A stretch of 18,279 nucleotides of DNA. Source: Firmicutes bacterium UBA1440. Lineage in GTDB: Bacteria > Bacillota > Clostridia > Peptostreptococcales > Anaerovoracaceae. The notes under the pieces were generated by a model. That model ran no database searches. It had not been told where the DNA came from and worked only from the letters and a program-made list of their open reading frames with translations. Both the position numbers and the translations under genes were made by a program. Positions 7,402 to 15,950 of this stretch are shown here, piece after piece; within the stretch, counting starts at the first letter, position 1, and every line of letters begins with the position of its first letter. The stretch is from positions 1-18,279 of the forward strand of contig DCTM01000040.1 of the NCBI GenBank assembly GCA_002329565.1. The letters are read 5' to 3'.

Positions 7402-8919
7402 ATGAAAAAGTTAGGATTCGATGCGGAGAAGTATATCGAGGAGCAATCCAAGTATATCCTCGAGAGAATCAACGAGGGAAATCACCAAAGGTTATATTTG
7501 GAGATGGGTGGCAAGCTCATACAGGACAAGCATGCGATGAGAGTATTGCCGGGCTTCGATGAAAACGCAAAAATTAAGTTGCTGCAAAAGATGAAGGAAC
7601 AGACGGAAATCATCATCTGTATTTACTCGGGCGCCATCACCACCAATAAGACCAGACAGGATTTCGGCATCACCTACGATCTTGAAGTGCTGCGCCTTAT
7701 AGATATGTTCCGTCGCTATCACCTCGAAATCAATTCAGTCGTAGTGACTCGTTATCAGGACCAGCCTGCAGTCAACATGTTCATTAACAAGCTGGAAAGA
7801 CGAGGTATTCGTGTTTACAAGCATTATTACACCAAAGGATATCCGACCGATGTGGATACGATAGTCAGTGAAGAAGGTTACGGTGCAAACCCCTATGTGG
7901 AGGTCACAAAGCCGCTTATCGTAGTGACCGGTCCGGGCGGAGGCTCCGGCAAGCTGGCGACCTGTTTGTCACAGCTCTACCACGAAAACGCGCGCGGCAA
8001 CAAGGTTCGCTACGCAAAGTTTGAAACCTTCCCTATCTGGAATCTCCCGCTGAAGCATCCGGTTAACATAGCCTACGAGGCAGCTACGGTCGATCTCAAG
8101 GATGTCAATATGATAGACTCGTTCCACCTCGAAGCCTACGGGAAAACAGCTGTCAACTATAACCGCGATCTCGAAGTCTTCCCGGTCGTCAAGAGAATCA
8201 TCGAGAAGATTACCGGCCAAGAAGCGGAATACAAATCTCCTACCGACATGGGCGTCAACAGAGCGGCCTTTGGAATCATTGACGACGCTGTATGCTGCGA
8301 GGCCTCAAAACAAGAAATCATTCGAAGATATATGATTGCTAAGGTCAACTACAAAAAAGGGAGAATCGACGAGTCTTCGCTTGAGCGTGCCAAGTTGCTC
8401 ATGGACGATCTCCTGCTCAAGGAACAGGATCGCGTTGTCGTCGCACCGGCGCGTGAATATGCCGAATACAAGAGAAGTCTGGACAGCAAACGCTATGAAA
8501 ATGTTGTCGTAATGGCGCTCGAACTTCCCGACGGCACTATTGTTACAGGCAGAAGCTCCGGCAGGATGGTCGCCGCTTCCGCAACTATCCTGAATGCCAT
8601 CAAGATCCTCGCAAATATCAATGACGAAATTCATCTTATTTCACCGAATGTGCTCAGCAGCATTCAAAAGCTCAAAACGGAAATCCTAATGCATGAGAGG
8701 ACGAGCTTGACAGCAGAAGAAATTCTTTCCGCACTGACTATTTCGGCTGCCACAAATCCGGCCGCAGAACTGGCAGCGTCGAAAATCCCGCTGTTGCGTG
8801 GGTGCAGGGCGCACTGCACGGCTATTCTTTCCGACAGAGACGAGCAGACTCTTCAGTCGCTCGGTATAGATGTCACCTGCGATCCCGAATATGTGACCAC
8901 AAACCTCTATTTTGCATAA
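7402..8919 (+). CDS. DUF1846 family protein
   Basis: A 505-residue cytosolic protein whose N-terminal block ([16 protein letters not shown]) and overall length match the DUF1846 family, widespread in Bacillota and of unknown biochemical role. A glycine-rich loop GPGGGSGK at residues 177-184 after a hydrophobic strand looks like a nucleotide-binding loop, but Leu instead of Ser or Thr follows the Lys, so it is not a canonical Walker A. A downstream [14 protein letters not shown] segment and a C-terminal half with [13 protein letters not shown] are also family-like. There is no signal peptide. AAAGAGGT at 7388-7395 supports the ATG start. It lies 47 bases after the protease and is the last gene before a strong terminator, so it is probably the end of the operon. 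I cannot assign a reaction. Confidence 0.88.
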   Translation: MKKLGFDAEKYIEEQSKYILERINEGNHQRLYLEMGGKLIQDKHAMRVLPGFDENAKIKLLQKMKEQTEIIICIYSGAITTNKTRQDFGITYDLEVLRLIDMFRRYHLEINSVVVTRYQDQPAVNMFINKLERRGIRVYKHYYTKGYPTDVDTIVSEEGYGANPYVEVTKPLIVVTGPGGGSGKLATCLSQLYHENARGNKVRYAKFETFPIWNLPLKHPVNIAYEAATVDLKDVNMIDSFHLEAYGKTAVNYNRDLEVFPVVKRIIEKITGQEAEYKSPTDMGVNRAAFGIIDDAVCCEASKQEIIRRYMIAKVNYKKGRIDESSLERAKLLMDDLLLKEQDRVVVAPAREYAEYKRSLDSKRYENVVVMALELPDGTIVTGRSSGRMVAASATILNAIKILANINDEIHLISPNVLSSIQKLKTEILMHERTSLTAEEILSALTISAATNPAAELAASKIPLLRGCRAHCTAILSDRDEQTLQSLGIDVTCDPEYVTTNLYFA

Positions 8920-8953
8920 GATTAACAGATAAAATACGCAGTACCCGAACCTG

Positions 8954-9014
8954 AAGTACACCCCGAATGTCGGATAAAGAATCTGACATCCGGAGGTGTA
9001 CTTTTTATTTTTTG
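8954..9014 (+). terminator. Strong intrinsic terminator after the DUF1846 gene
   Basis: Arms 8954-8971 and 8985-9003 form an ~18 bp stem with one bulged T and one A/C mismatch, and a 13-base loop. A T-rich run follows directly (9001-9013). This closes the pgcA-to-DUF1846 operon and insulates the next promoter. Confidence 0.9.
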
Positions 9015-9021
9015 GATTTGA

Positions 9022-9050
9022 TTGACAGCGGATTGCAGCAAGGATATAAT
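9022..9050 (+). promoter_or_regulatory. Consensus sigma-A promoter of the giant-protein operon
   Basis: A perfect TTGACA (9022-9027) and perfect TATAAT (9045-9050) are separated by exactly 17 bases. The predicted start near 9057 leaves a leader of ~60 bases before the TTG start at 9119. I see no hairpin or operator overlapping it. A full match to the vegetative consensus suggests high constitutive transcription. Confidence 0.9.
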
Positions 9051-9118
9051 GTAAAATAATTACAGTAAAAAAATGGAAATAAGCTGATGCACAAAACACA
9101 CAAAAGGGAGGGAGAAAT

Positions 9119-9742
9119 TTGGAAACAAAGAGAAAGACAGAAGGCATTTTTTTTAAAGTAATAATTTTACTGCTGGTGGGAGCGCTGACCCTCGCGACCG
9201 CGTATACCTATGCGGCAGAGCGCGGGGAAACGGACTCGAATAATTCGGAAAGCGAAGAGATTCTCTTGGATGGCAAATCGCAAATAGACGATGAAGGCCC
9301 GCTCGAGAGCGTTATAACCAATTCAGACGATCCGGCATTGAAGTTTTGGCTTACCGGCACCAATGCCTATCGCCTCGATCCAGGCTACAGTCCTGTGATG
9401 ATTTTCAAGAACAGGCTCGGAGGAGAGGGCATTGAGGTCAAGCCCGGGACGAATACGCGGCAGGCATATCTTATCAAAGACAGTTGCGCCGAGCGGTTGG
9501 AACGGGCGCTGGATACACGCTTTTACAGGGCGGCGCATTTTACCGAAGCCTTTCCTCGGGATTTTGACTATCTGGGATTTTGTGATTACCGCGAGCAGGT
9601 GATGACTCTCGTGCCAAACCCGTTTAGGCGGCAAGCGGGGCAAGAGACTCCGGCTGTGGTTAGTCCGGATATGCCGGATTTTGAGCCGGTCGAAGAAGAA
9701 TCTGTATATGCCTTCAATGTTAATGCGGAGGGTGTGAGATGA
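9119..9742 (+). CDS. Exported protein of unknown function, coupled to the giant surface protein
   Basis: I do not recognise the family of this 207-residue protein. Residues 10-32 form a signal peptide or membrane anchor after a basic start (KRK), with a plausible cleavage near Tyr-Ala-Ala-Glu. An acidic, Ser-rich linker (about 33-60) leads to a compact domain (about 65-180) with two cysteines (KDSC and GFCDY contexts) and many aromatic residues. The C-terminus is acidic and Pro-rich. The start codon is TTG, placed a few bases after an excellent GGGAGGGAG site (9106-9114); no upstream ATG is in frame. Its stop overlaps the next gene as ATGA at 9739-9742, implying translational coupling and a likely partnership with the 2027-residue protein. 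It could be an adaptor, chaperone or assembly factor for that protein. Confidence 0.8.
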   Translation: METKRKTEGIFFKVIILLLVGALTLATAYTYAAERGETDSNNSESEEILLDGKSQIDDEGPLESVITNSDDPALKFWLTGTNAYRLDPGYSPVMIFKNRLGGEGIEVKPGTNTRQAYLIKDSCAERLERALDTRFYRAAHFTEAFPRDFDYLGFCDYREQVMTLVPNPFRRQAGQETPAVVSPDMPDFEPVEEESVYAFNVNAEGVR

Positions 9743-12700
9743 GAAGGGCGGCGATCAGAATACTGTGTGCTGTGTTGATTCTCTGCGCATGCTCTTTTGC
9801 CGGTGCATTCGCGGAGACGGTAACGACGACGAGCACATATCATCGCTTGGACACCGGCGTGATGTTCCTGTGGTCAAATTCGGCGGGGGTTTGGCAGAAC
9901 GGTCTCGCACCGGGGGATACTGCAGAGCTCAGCAGAGTATTTTCCTTGCCTGCACAAGCAAAGAATGTTAAGGTGGCCGCCTACAATCCCGAAGCCTCGG
10001 AAGGCGGAAGCGGCTATTTCGATTTTCGCGGGGGTAAATATTATGCCTACAATGTAACGGCGTCATCGACGAGCGGAGATGCATACAATACCAATTACTA
10101 CGCATATGCCTGCAATCCTTTGCGCGTTTCAGGGGCGGACACATACGATCCAAATACAGGCAATATAGACGTCAGCTATACCATGACATTTCGCGCGGCG
10201 TGGGGACAGCCGTATAACCTTAAGGCCAAGCTGGCGGCCGGTGAGAAGAAAGAGATTTATGCCCTGCTCGGCAACCCGAGCGCGGATATCTCGGAAAAGA
10301 TGAATTTGCTCGATCCGGCGAGCGAAACATACAATCCTGAAGTCGAGGGATATATGTTTTTCATCCCCATAGTTCTCAGCTATGATATGGTAGAAACGAC
10401 AGAACAGACAGAGGAAGAAAGTCCGGATCCCGAAACGCCTACGGAACCCAACGTGGAAATGGAGGGAGAAGCGCGCCTCAGCATTGTGCCGGATACAGTC
10501 TATGAGGGGCATACTGTCGAAGCGCAGGACGTTTCCGGGTTCACCGTTGACGGCGTCATATACAATGCCGCACGCATGTATGAGGAAGGCTTGGCGCGCG
10601 CTGTCATTGCTCCCGAGCAGACTGCCGGAGCAGCTTCCGTCAAGAAGAATTCCGTAACGAGCGAAATCACCTTCCCAAATGTAGGCGAGTACAGGGTAGA
10701 TCTGAGCGTAAAGATGAAAAACGGGGTTACGCTTAGGGATGCACAGTATGTTGATGTCAGGGCGACGCCTGACATACAAGCTGCGCTCAGCGGAACGCAA
10801 AAGCAAAACAGAAAGCAGCTTTTGCATGTGCGCATTTACACGCACCCCGAGCGCCCGCTCAAGCAGCTTTACATCGAAATCCGGACGGAAGAAGGCAGTG
10901 AACGCGTAAGGCTCGACAGTCTGATCGGCAACGAGCAAAGCAATAAAAGCGACAATTCGCAAACCATCAAAACCCGTCCTATCGAATTGGTGTCCACATC
11001 TGCGTATTTTACGGAGGTGCAACTGCCTTTTTTGACGAAAAACGAAATTGAGCAAAACTTCAGCTATAATGTTTTCGCGCGCGACAGTGCGGGACACAGC
11101 ACTGACGCTGCAGCTTCGTTCAAGGTGCGGCCCGATTTGCCGCCGGAGGCCGTCGTCGAGACGGCGGAGACCCATATTCGCGAAGAAGGGAGCAATTATG
11201 CTCACATCGAAGTATCCGATCGGGGCAGCAGCGACGGTGATGCGGTGCGGCGAGTATGGTATGCGGATATTGGCAATACCGGCAGATGGACAAAGGTTGA
11301 AGACATTGAGGGCATCGAAGATCTCTCGTTTGGCAGTATGAGGACGTTTTGCCACAAAAAAGAGGGAGTTGGCGAAGTCTCATATCGCTTGGAAGTTTAT
11401 GACGTTTGGACGGAGGAAACTCTGGAGGAATACGTATCAGCCGAAGATTACCTTTCTTCCTGCGCAGAAGCATCAACCGATGTTATCAATATAGCGCCGA
11501 AAGTTTCCCTCTCCGCGTTGCCGAGCGAAAAGGGAGAGATGCTTATGTTGGCGCGTACGAGTGAGGAAGAGACCCTGTTTAAGAGTGCCGCACAGATTGC
11601 CGACGCAGAGCTGATTGAGGCAGGGATAGACGCGGATATAACCGTCGATACTCTCAATCCGATAAAGCAAGCGATGACCGATGTGAAGGAACCGACAGCG
11701 GTAAACACGTTTTCCGGAGCAGCCTACGGCTGGTACGGAGAGGACACGATGCTGGAGAAGGACTGGTATCTCGCGGACAGTAAGCGTTTTTATACGTTGG
11801 AAGCCACATGGTCCGGCACACGCACGGCTCCGCCGTATCTGGACACACCGAAACAGCCTGCCTATGTGACGGCATACGATTTGCAAAGCGGAACTGTTCT
11901 GTGGCGCAATACTGTAGGCGCAGGACTTTTAGATATGCAGGGCTTCAAAGAGAGTTTCGTTATGGCATCCGACGACGGAGACCTGTACCTGCTGATCGGA
12001 AACGGTGTGAAAACGCTGATATTTGACAAGGGTACAGGTATGCTGCTCGCAAGTGTCGATATCGGAATCGGATACGACAATTACGTGCGTAACAACCGCA
12101 TTTATACGTTGAGGGAAGATGGGATATATTCCATCAATACAGCAAACGGGATTGTGAAGCAGGTCTTTGACGGTGAGATTTGTTTGAACGACGGCTATTG
12201 CGATAAGCGCGGATACAGCAGGATTTGCGGTAAGTGCATATGTTTTGCCTCCAAGCAAGGGGCGGAGCTGCTTCGGGTCTCGTTTGACCCGCTGACAGAG
12301 AAGTTCACGGCGGGCGAGCTTGCGACGGATATCCTGATATCCGCACCGTATACGGTGCTTGGCTTTGACAGCCAAGGCAAGCTCGCCCTCGCCCAAAAGG
12401 ACAAATCACAGATCTTCGTCTTCGATACCGACGGAAAGCTCATAAAACACATTTCCGAAGCGGAAAACGCGCAGGGGCGCGACGCGGTCTGTGCCTTTAA
12501 CGGTGACGGCATATTCACGCATATTGTTACGGCGGATAACCATGAGAGCAGCGGCAGCAAGACGAGCACTTACACAATAAGCGCGACCGCTTATCCGCTG
12601 AGCGGCGGCCAACCTCTGACCTACACACATGAGAGAAAAGCAAGCAATGCGGGCACCTCCGGCAACGGTACGGATGCAGAACGGACCGTGTTTGCGGCCG

Positions 12701-15700
12701 CATTCGGAGACAAGGTCGTACTGTGCAGCGGAGATCGAGCCACAAGCATAAGCGATGGAAGCAGCTTGGGCAGTTATTATTTTACCTCTGCGTCGCAGAT
12801 ACTCTTTGACTTTGCTGCCCGTACCACTCAGCGAAGTATCGGCGGCGGCAGCTATTACGAAGAATTGCAGATCGGGGGAAAAATTTCCGAGTACGGTAAG
12901 CAAGATGACAATTACTGGATCAGTGCATATTCGTGGGGACATGCCGGTGCCGATTACACCTCATCTCCCAACGGACAAAGCGCAAAGGTCGCCGTCTTGC
13001 CGGAAAGCGTGGATTCGATGATCGCCCGCGCGGTATTCAAGGATATAAAGAGCAGCAGCTCACGGCGCGGTGAAGCAGCCTTATTTATGACGAACGGAAG
13101 CGATGTAGGGCAAAGGACACTGGAAAACCTCAACAAAGCGGGTGCATATCTGCTGATTGACGATGGCAGCGCTGCAGAGATTGCCGATGCCATCTGCAGC
13201 TATTTCAAGCGGGATTCCAAGCGTATCTCGGTATTCAAGGCCGTACCGACCGCAGCCGGAGCCTCACTTTCCAAGAGTTACGACCTTGACCCTGATACGA
13301 CCTATTATTTTGAATATGCGGTCAAGAGCACCGGTATCGGGCAGCCTGCGACGCAAGACACCGGCGACTTCGATTCGAATCAGGCAGCCTCAAGCACCTC
13401 GACTGCCGCGACCGAGGCGACCGTTTCGGGACAAGAGGAAGAGGGCGGCAATGCGTTGCTGCCTACGGTAGAAATCATTCAAAACAGCCTTCTGCCGGAA
13501 GAATTGTGCGGTACCGGCGCCTATTATGTGAGTGAAATTCACGAGGAAGATTTTGAGGACAAAAGCACCGACTCTTTTTTCGGCAACATAGACGCCGCAA
13601 GGATAACGAGCGGCAGGTATCGCGCCTCTTATCAGGATGAAAACACGGGCAAGGGCCACAGCAGCCGTTCCCTGCAAGATAATTCAACGATAACATTTAC
13701 GGTACCGGAAGGCAAGTCGGCTGTTCTGTCGTTTGATTATGACATAGATTTGTACGGACCTCAAGCTTGGTTTGCGGCTCACCTCGTCATCAAGAACGAG
13801 GATGGGACAGAGCAGAAGTGGGGAAATTGTGTGTCCGATGATAAACAGGGACACTACACACATCCGACTTTCTTAAAAGAAGGTGAAAATACGCTGGAGT
13901 TTTATTCGGCCGATTACAGCACGCGGTATTTCAACTCCCACTTTATCATAGATAATCTGCGCGTGACATTCGTTGAAACCGATCAAAGCTATACGTTGAA
14001 TCCCAAGATTGCTGTGGATCGGCGCAGCGACGGTTGGGCGCACATTTCCGGCAATTTTGTAACGCCGCCTGAAGTGATCTCTTACAGGCAGAGAGACGGC
14101 GAATACATAAAAGGCAGCCTCGGAACAGCCTCGAATACTGAAGTCCTCTCTACTGACCCCGCAAACAAACAATACCGCCTGCAAATACCGAGCGGTATGC
14201 GCGCCGCCTTTGTCAGACTCGACACTGTTTCACAACCTTACGGAAGCAGTAAAAAGGAATATGATCTTACATATACGGCCGGCGGATTTAATTGGATTTC
14301 TTCCGCTGTCAACAAGACCGCAGAGGACACCTATTACAATATCGGTAATGCATATCGAATAACTCTGCTCGACATCAGCGGATCGCAGATATTCAAAGTT
14401 GCTTCGCCGCTTCCGACGGCATCTGTGGGAAATTATACGCAGATAGAAGCGATGTTGATCCGAGGCAGCGACGCGCTGACCGGCGAAATGAGATACTTTT
14501 GTGCCGATGCGGACGGGGACGGCAGCAAGGAACTGTATGCCGAAAGCGAGGTCTTTGGCGGTGCAAAGTTAAGCATTCCGATCGGAGCGGAAGGAGCATA
14601 CATAAAGGATTTTAAGCTATATTGCATTAAAGACGGATTGAAAATATATGTGGATACGGGTGAACCGAGCAGCGTCACAAATCCGGACGGCGCCTCAGAT
14701 GAAAGTGGTGCACAAGGCGAGAGCGGCGCGGGAAAGTGGCAATGCGTGGCATGTACCTTGGCACGTGAGATAATCGACACACCGCCCGAAAAAATTGACC
14801 CGCCCGCTACATATAAAAAGGGAGAACTCGTAAATTACGGAGTCACATATTCCGATTATGAGAATGATCCTTCCAAACGGGAATATTGGCGCTATACGCA
14901 CATTCATCTAAACGACGGCCCTTTCCCGGACGCGGGCAAGATCCTTTCGCATTCCATACCGCGTTTCTACATCGACGGTACCTATACGGTAGAACACTGG
15001 CAGGAGGACAGTACGGGTAAGACATCTTACGATAAGCTGTCCAATATTGCAGAGATTACATTCTATGTAGAGGGGCAGGGCAATCCGCCGTGGGTCGAAT
15101 GGATGGAAATTCAGCCTGAACGGATCAAGGCCGGTACGGCTTATGAACTTTTAGTGGGCGTCAACGATTATGAAAAGGATGAGTTGTGTGCAGACGTGAG
15201 CGTTACCAAAGACATGAAAGTAATTTACGAGACTGATTTGGGTGCAATTATCGCCGATGAGCGCGGCAACTATCCCGTGCAGCGCGTTCCGCTGCGTGCT
15301 GCAGGAGCGGGAAGATACACAATCAACTACTATGTCAGAGACAAGGACGGAATGGGCATAGGGCTGTGCTGGGTCAACGTCGAAGCAATGCCTGAAATCA
15401 AAGGCACAGTCTCGCATACGGCGCAATGGGAAGAAAACAGGCTGCTGTATAACAGCAAACATTCTGAAAACACGCGGCCGCAAAATTACTTTTGGGCGGG
15501 AGAACAATTTGTGCTCAAGGTAATCGCCGAGGGCGGCCCGACGACGGTAAGGGCACATATAGAAGGTTATCCGAATTTTTCTGAAACACTGAAATACACG
15601 GGATCAATTCCTGTCAAGGGCGCACCGGACGGCGAACAAGCGCAAATTTACGAGGGGATCCTTTGGAACGACAAGATGGCCGCTATGTGGCGCGATGCGC

Positions 15701-15822
15701 GCAGTCTGCCGCTGACTTTCGTATTTACGGCATCCTATGAAGAAGGAAACGAAGAGATTGAGAAAGCTACGGTTATCATGGACAATACGGGAGGAGGGTT
15801 CCGCATTCATCGCACGGAATAA
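9739..15822 (+). CDS. Giant exported multidomain protein with PQQ-like beta-propeller and Ig/PKD-like modules
   Basis: An uninterrupted 2027-residue exported protein, specific function unknown. The signal peptide is residues 1-25, probably cut after Ala-Phe-Ala; Cys residues inside it leave a weak lipoprotein option. Visible layout: N-terminal beta domain (26-215); acidic Thr/Pro/Glu linker (219-245); several Ig/PKD-like modules (246-700); a PQQ/quinoprotein-like beta-propeller (about 700-1000) with AYDLQSGTVLWRN-type blades; a segment of alternating strands and helices (about 1083-1155); Ser/Thr/Ala/Glu linker (1212-1238); a jelly-roll-like region (about 1265-1412); a DADGDG loop at 1590-1595 resembling calcium loops; a Gly/Ser linker (1645-1666); and Ig/PKD-like modules to the end. 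Five cysteines cluster at 815-835. There is no sortase motif, C-terminal anchor or SLH module, so attachment is unexplained. The start overlaps the upstream stop (ATGA). Confidence 0.85.
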   Translation: MRRAAIRILCAVLILCACSFAGAFAETVTTTSTYHRLDTGVMFLWSNSAGVWQNGLAPGDTAELSRVFSLPAQAKNVKVAAYNPEASEGGSGYFDFRGGKYYAYNVTASSTSGDAYNTNYYAYACNPLRVSGADTYDPNTGNIDVSYTMTFRAAWGQPYNLKAKLAAGEKKEIYALLGNPSADISEKMNLLDPASETYNPEVEGYMFFIPIVLSYDMVETTEQTEEESPDPETPTEPNVEMEGEARLSIVPDTVYEGHTVEAQDVSGFTVDGVIYNAARMYEEGLARAVIAPEQTAGAASVKKNSVTSEITFPNVGEYRVDLSVKMKNGVTLRDAQYVDVRATPDIQAALSGTQKQNRKQLLHVRIYTHPERPLKQLYIEIRTEEGSERVRLDSLIGNEQSNKSDNSQTIKTRPIELVSTSAYFTEVQLPFLTKNEIEQNFSYNVFARDSAGHSTDAAASFKVRPDLPPEAVVETAETHIREEGSNYAHIEVSDRGSSDGDAVRRVWYADIGNTGRWTKVEDIEGIEDLSFGSMRTFCHKKEGVGEVSYRLEVYDVWTEETLEEYVSAEDYLSSCAEASTDVINIAPKVSLSALPSEKGEMLMLARTSEEETLFKSAAQIADAELIEAGIDADITVDTLNPIKQAMTDVKEPTAVNTFSGAAYGWYGEDTMLEKDWYLADSKRFYTLEATWSGTRTAPPYLDTPKQPAYVTAYDLQSGTVLWRNTVGAGLLDMQGFKESFVMASDDGDLYLLIGNGVKTLIFDKGTGMLLASVDIGIGYDNYVRNNRIYTLREDGIYSINTANGIVKQVFDGEICLNDGYCDKRGYSRICGKCICFASKQGAELLRVSFDPLTEKFTAGELATDILISAPYTVLGFDSQGKLALAQKDKSQIFVFDTDGKLIKHISEAENAQGRDAVCAFNGDGIFTHIVTADNHESSGSKTSTYTISATAYPLSGGQPLTYTHERKASNAGTSGNGTDAERTVFAAAFGDKVVLCSGDRATSISDGSSLGSYYFTSASQILFDFAARTTQRSIGGGSYYEELQIGGKISEYGKQDDNYWISAYSWGHAGADYTSSPNGQSAKVAVLPESVDSMIARAVFKDIKSSSSRRGEAALFMTNGSDVGQRTLENLNKAGAYLLIDDGSAAEIADAICSYFKRDSKRISVFKAVPTAAGASLSKSYDLDPDTTYYFEYAVKSTGIGQPATQDTGDFDSNQAASSTSTAATEATVSGQEEEGGNALLPTVEIIQNSLLPEELCGTGAYYVSEIHEEDFEDKSTDSFFGNIDAARITSGRYRASYQDENTGKGHSSRSLQDNSTITFTVPEGKSAVLSFDYDIDLYGPQAWFAAHLVIKNEDGTEQKWGNCVSDDKQGHYTHPTFLKEGENTLEFYSADYSTRYFNSHFIIDNLRVTFVETDQSYTLNPKIAVDRRSDGWAHISGNFVTPPEVISYRQRDGEYIKGSLGTASNTEVLSTDPANKQYRLQIPSGMRAAFVRLDTVSQPYGSSKKEYDLTYTAGGFNWISSAVNKTAEDTYYNIGNAYRITLLDISGSQIFKVASPLPTASVGNYTQIEAMLIRGSDALTGEMRYFCADADGDGSKELYAESEVFGGAKLSIPIGAEGAYIKDFKLYCIKDGLKIYVDTGEPSSVTNPDGASDESGAQGESGAGKWQCVACTLAREIIDTPPEKIDPPATYKKGELVNYGVTYSDYENDPSKREYWRYTHIHLNDGPFPDAGKILSHSIPRFYIDGTYTVEHWQEDSTGKTSYDKLSNIAEITFYVEGQGNPPWVEWMEIQPERIKAGTAYELLVGVNDYEKDELCADVSVTKDMKVIYETDLGAIIADERGNYPVQRVPLRAAGAGRYTINYYVRDKDGMGIGLCWVNVEAMPEIKGTVSHTAQWEENRLLYNSKHSENTRPQNYFWAGEQFVLKVIAEGGPTTVRAHIEGYPNFSETLKYTGSIPVKGAPDGEQAQIYEGILWNDKMAAMWRDARSLPLTFVFTASYEEGNEEIEKATVIMDNTGGGFRIHRTE

Positions 15823-15883
15823 AAACTTTGCGGCTTGTAATAAATATGTAACAAATGTGTAATGCACTCAAGGCGATAGTTTG

Positions 15884-15890
15884 ATATAAT
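15884..15890 (+). promoter_or_regulatory. Extended -10 promoter of the SLH gene pair
   Basis: A perfect TATAAT at 15885-15890 is preceded by TG one base upstream (TGATATAAT), the extended -10 arrangement. No good -35 box is found at 16-18 bases. No terminator is seen between 15822 and here, so read-through from the giant gene could add to transcription. The predicted leader is ~55 bases. Confidence 0.5.
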
Positions 15891-15950
15891 AAACACGGAA
15901 AAGATAATTCCATGATATTAATTAAGAAGAAAAACGGAGGACCGAAGATT

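Noticed and set aside
9766..9795. Lipoprotein signal (Leu-Cys-Ala-Cys) in the giant protein's leader
   Set aside because: Cys at the -2 position is atypical for a lipobox and a good Ala-Phe-Ala signal peptidase I site follows, so ordinary secretion is preferred; kept only as a possibility.
10129..11355. Long antisense open stretch (about 408 codons, minus strand) inside the giant gene
   Set aside because: The + strand here encodes coherent exported-protein modules. The antisense translation is low in recognisable motifs, rich in Arg/Cys/His, and has no ribosome binding site; it is a shadow of the + strand codon pattern.
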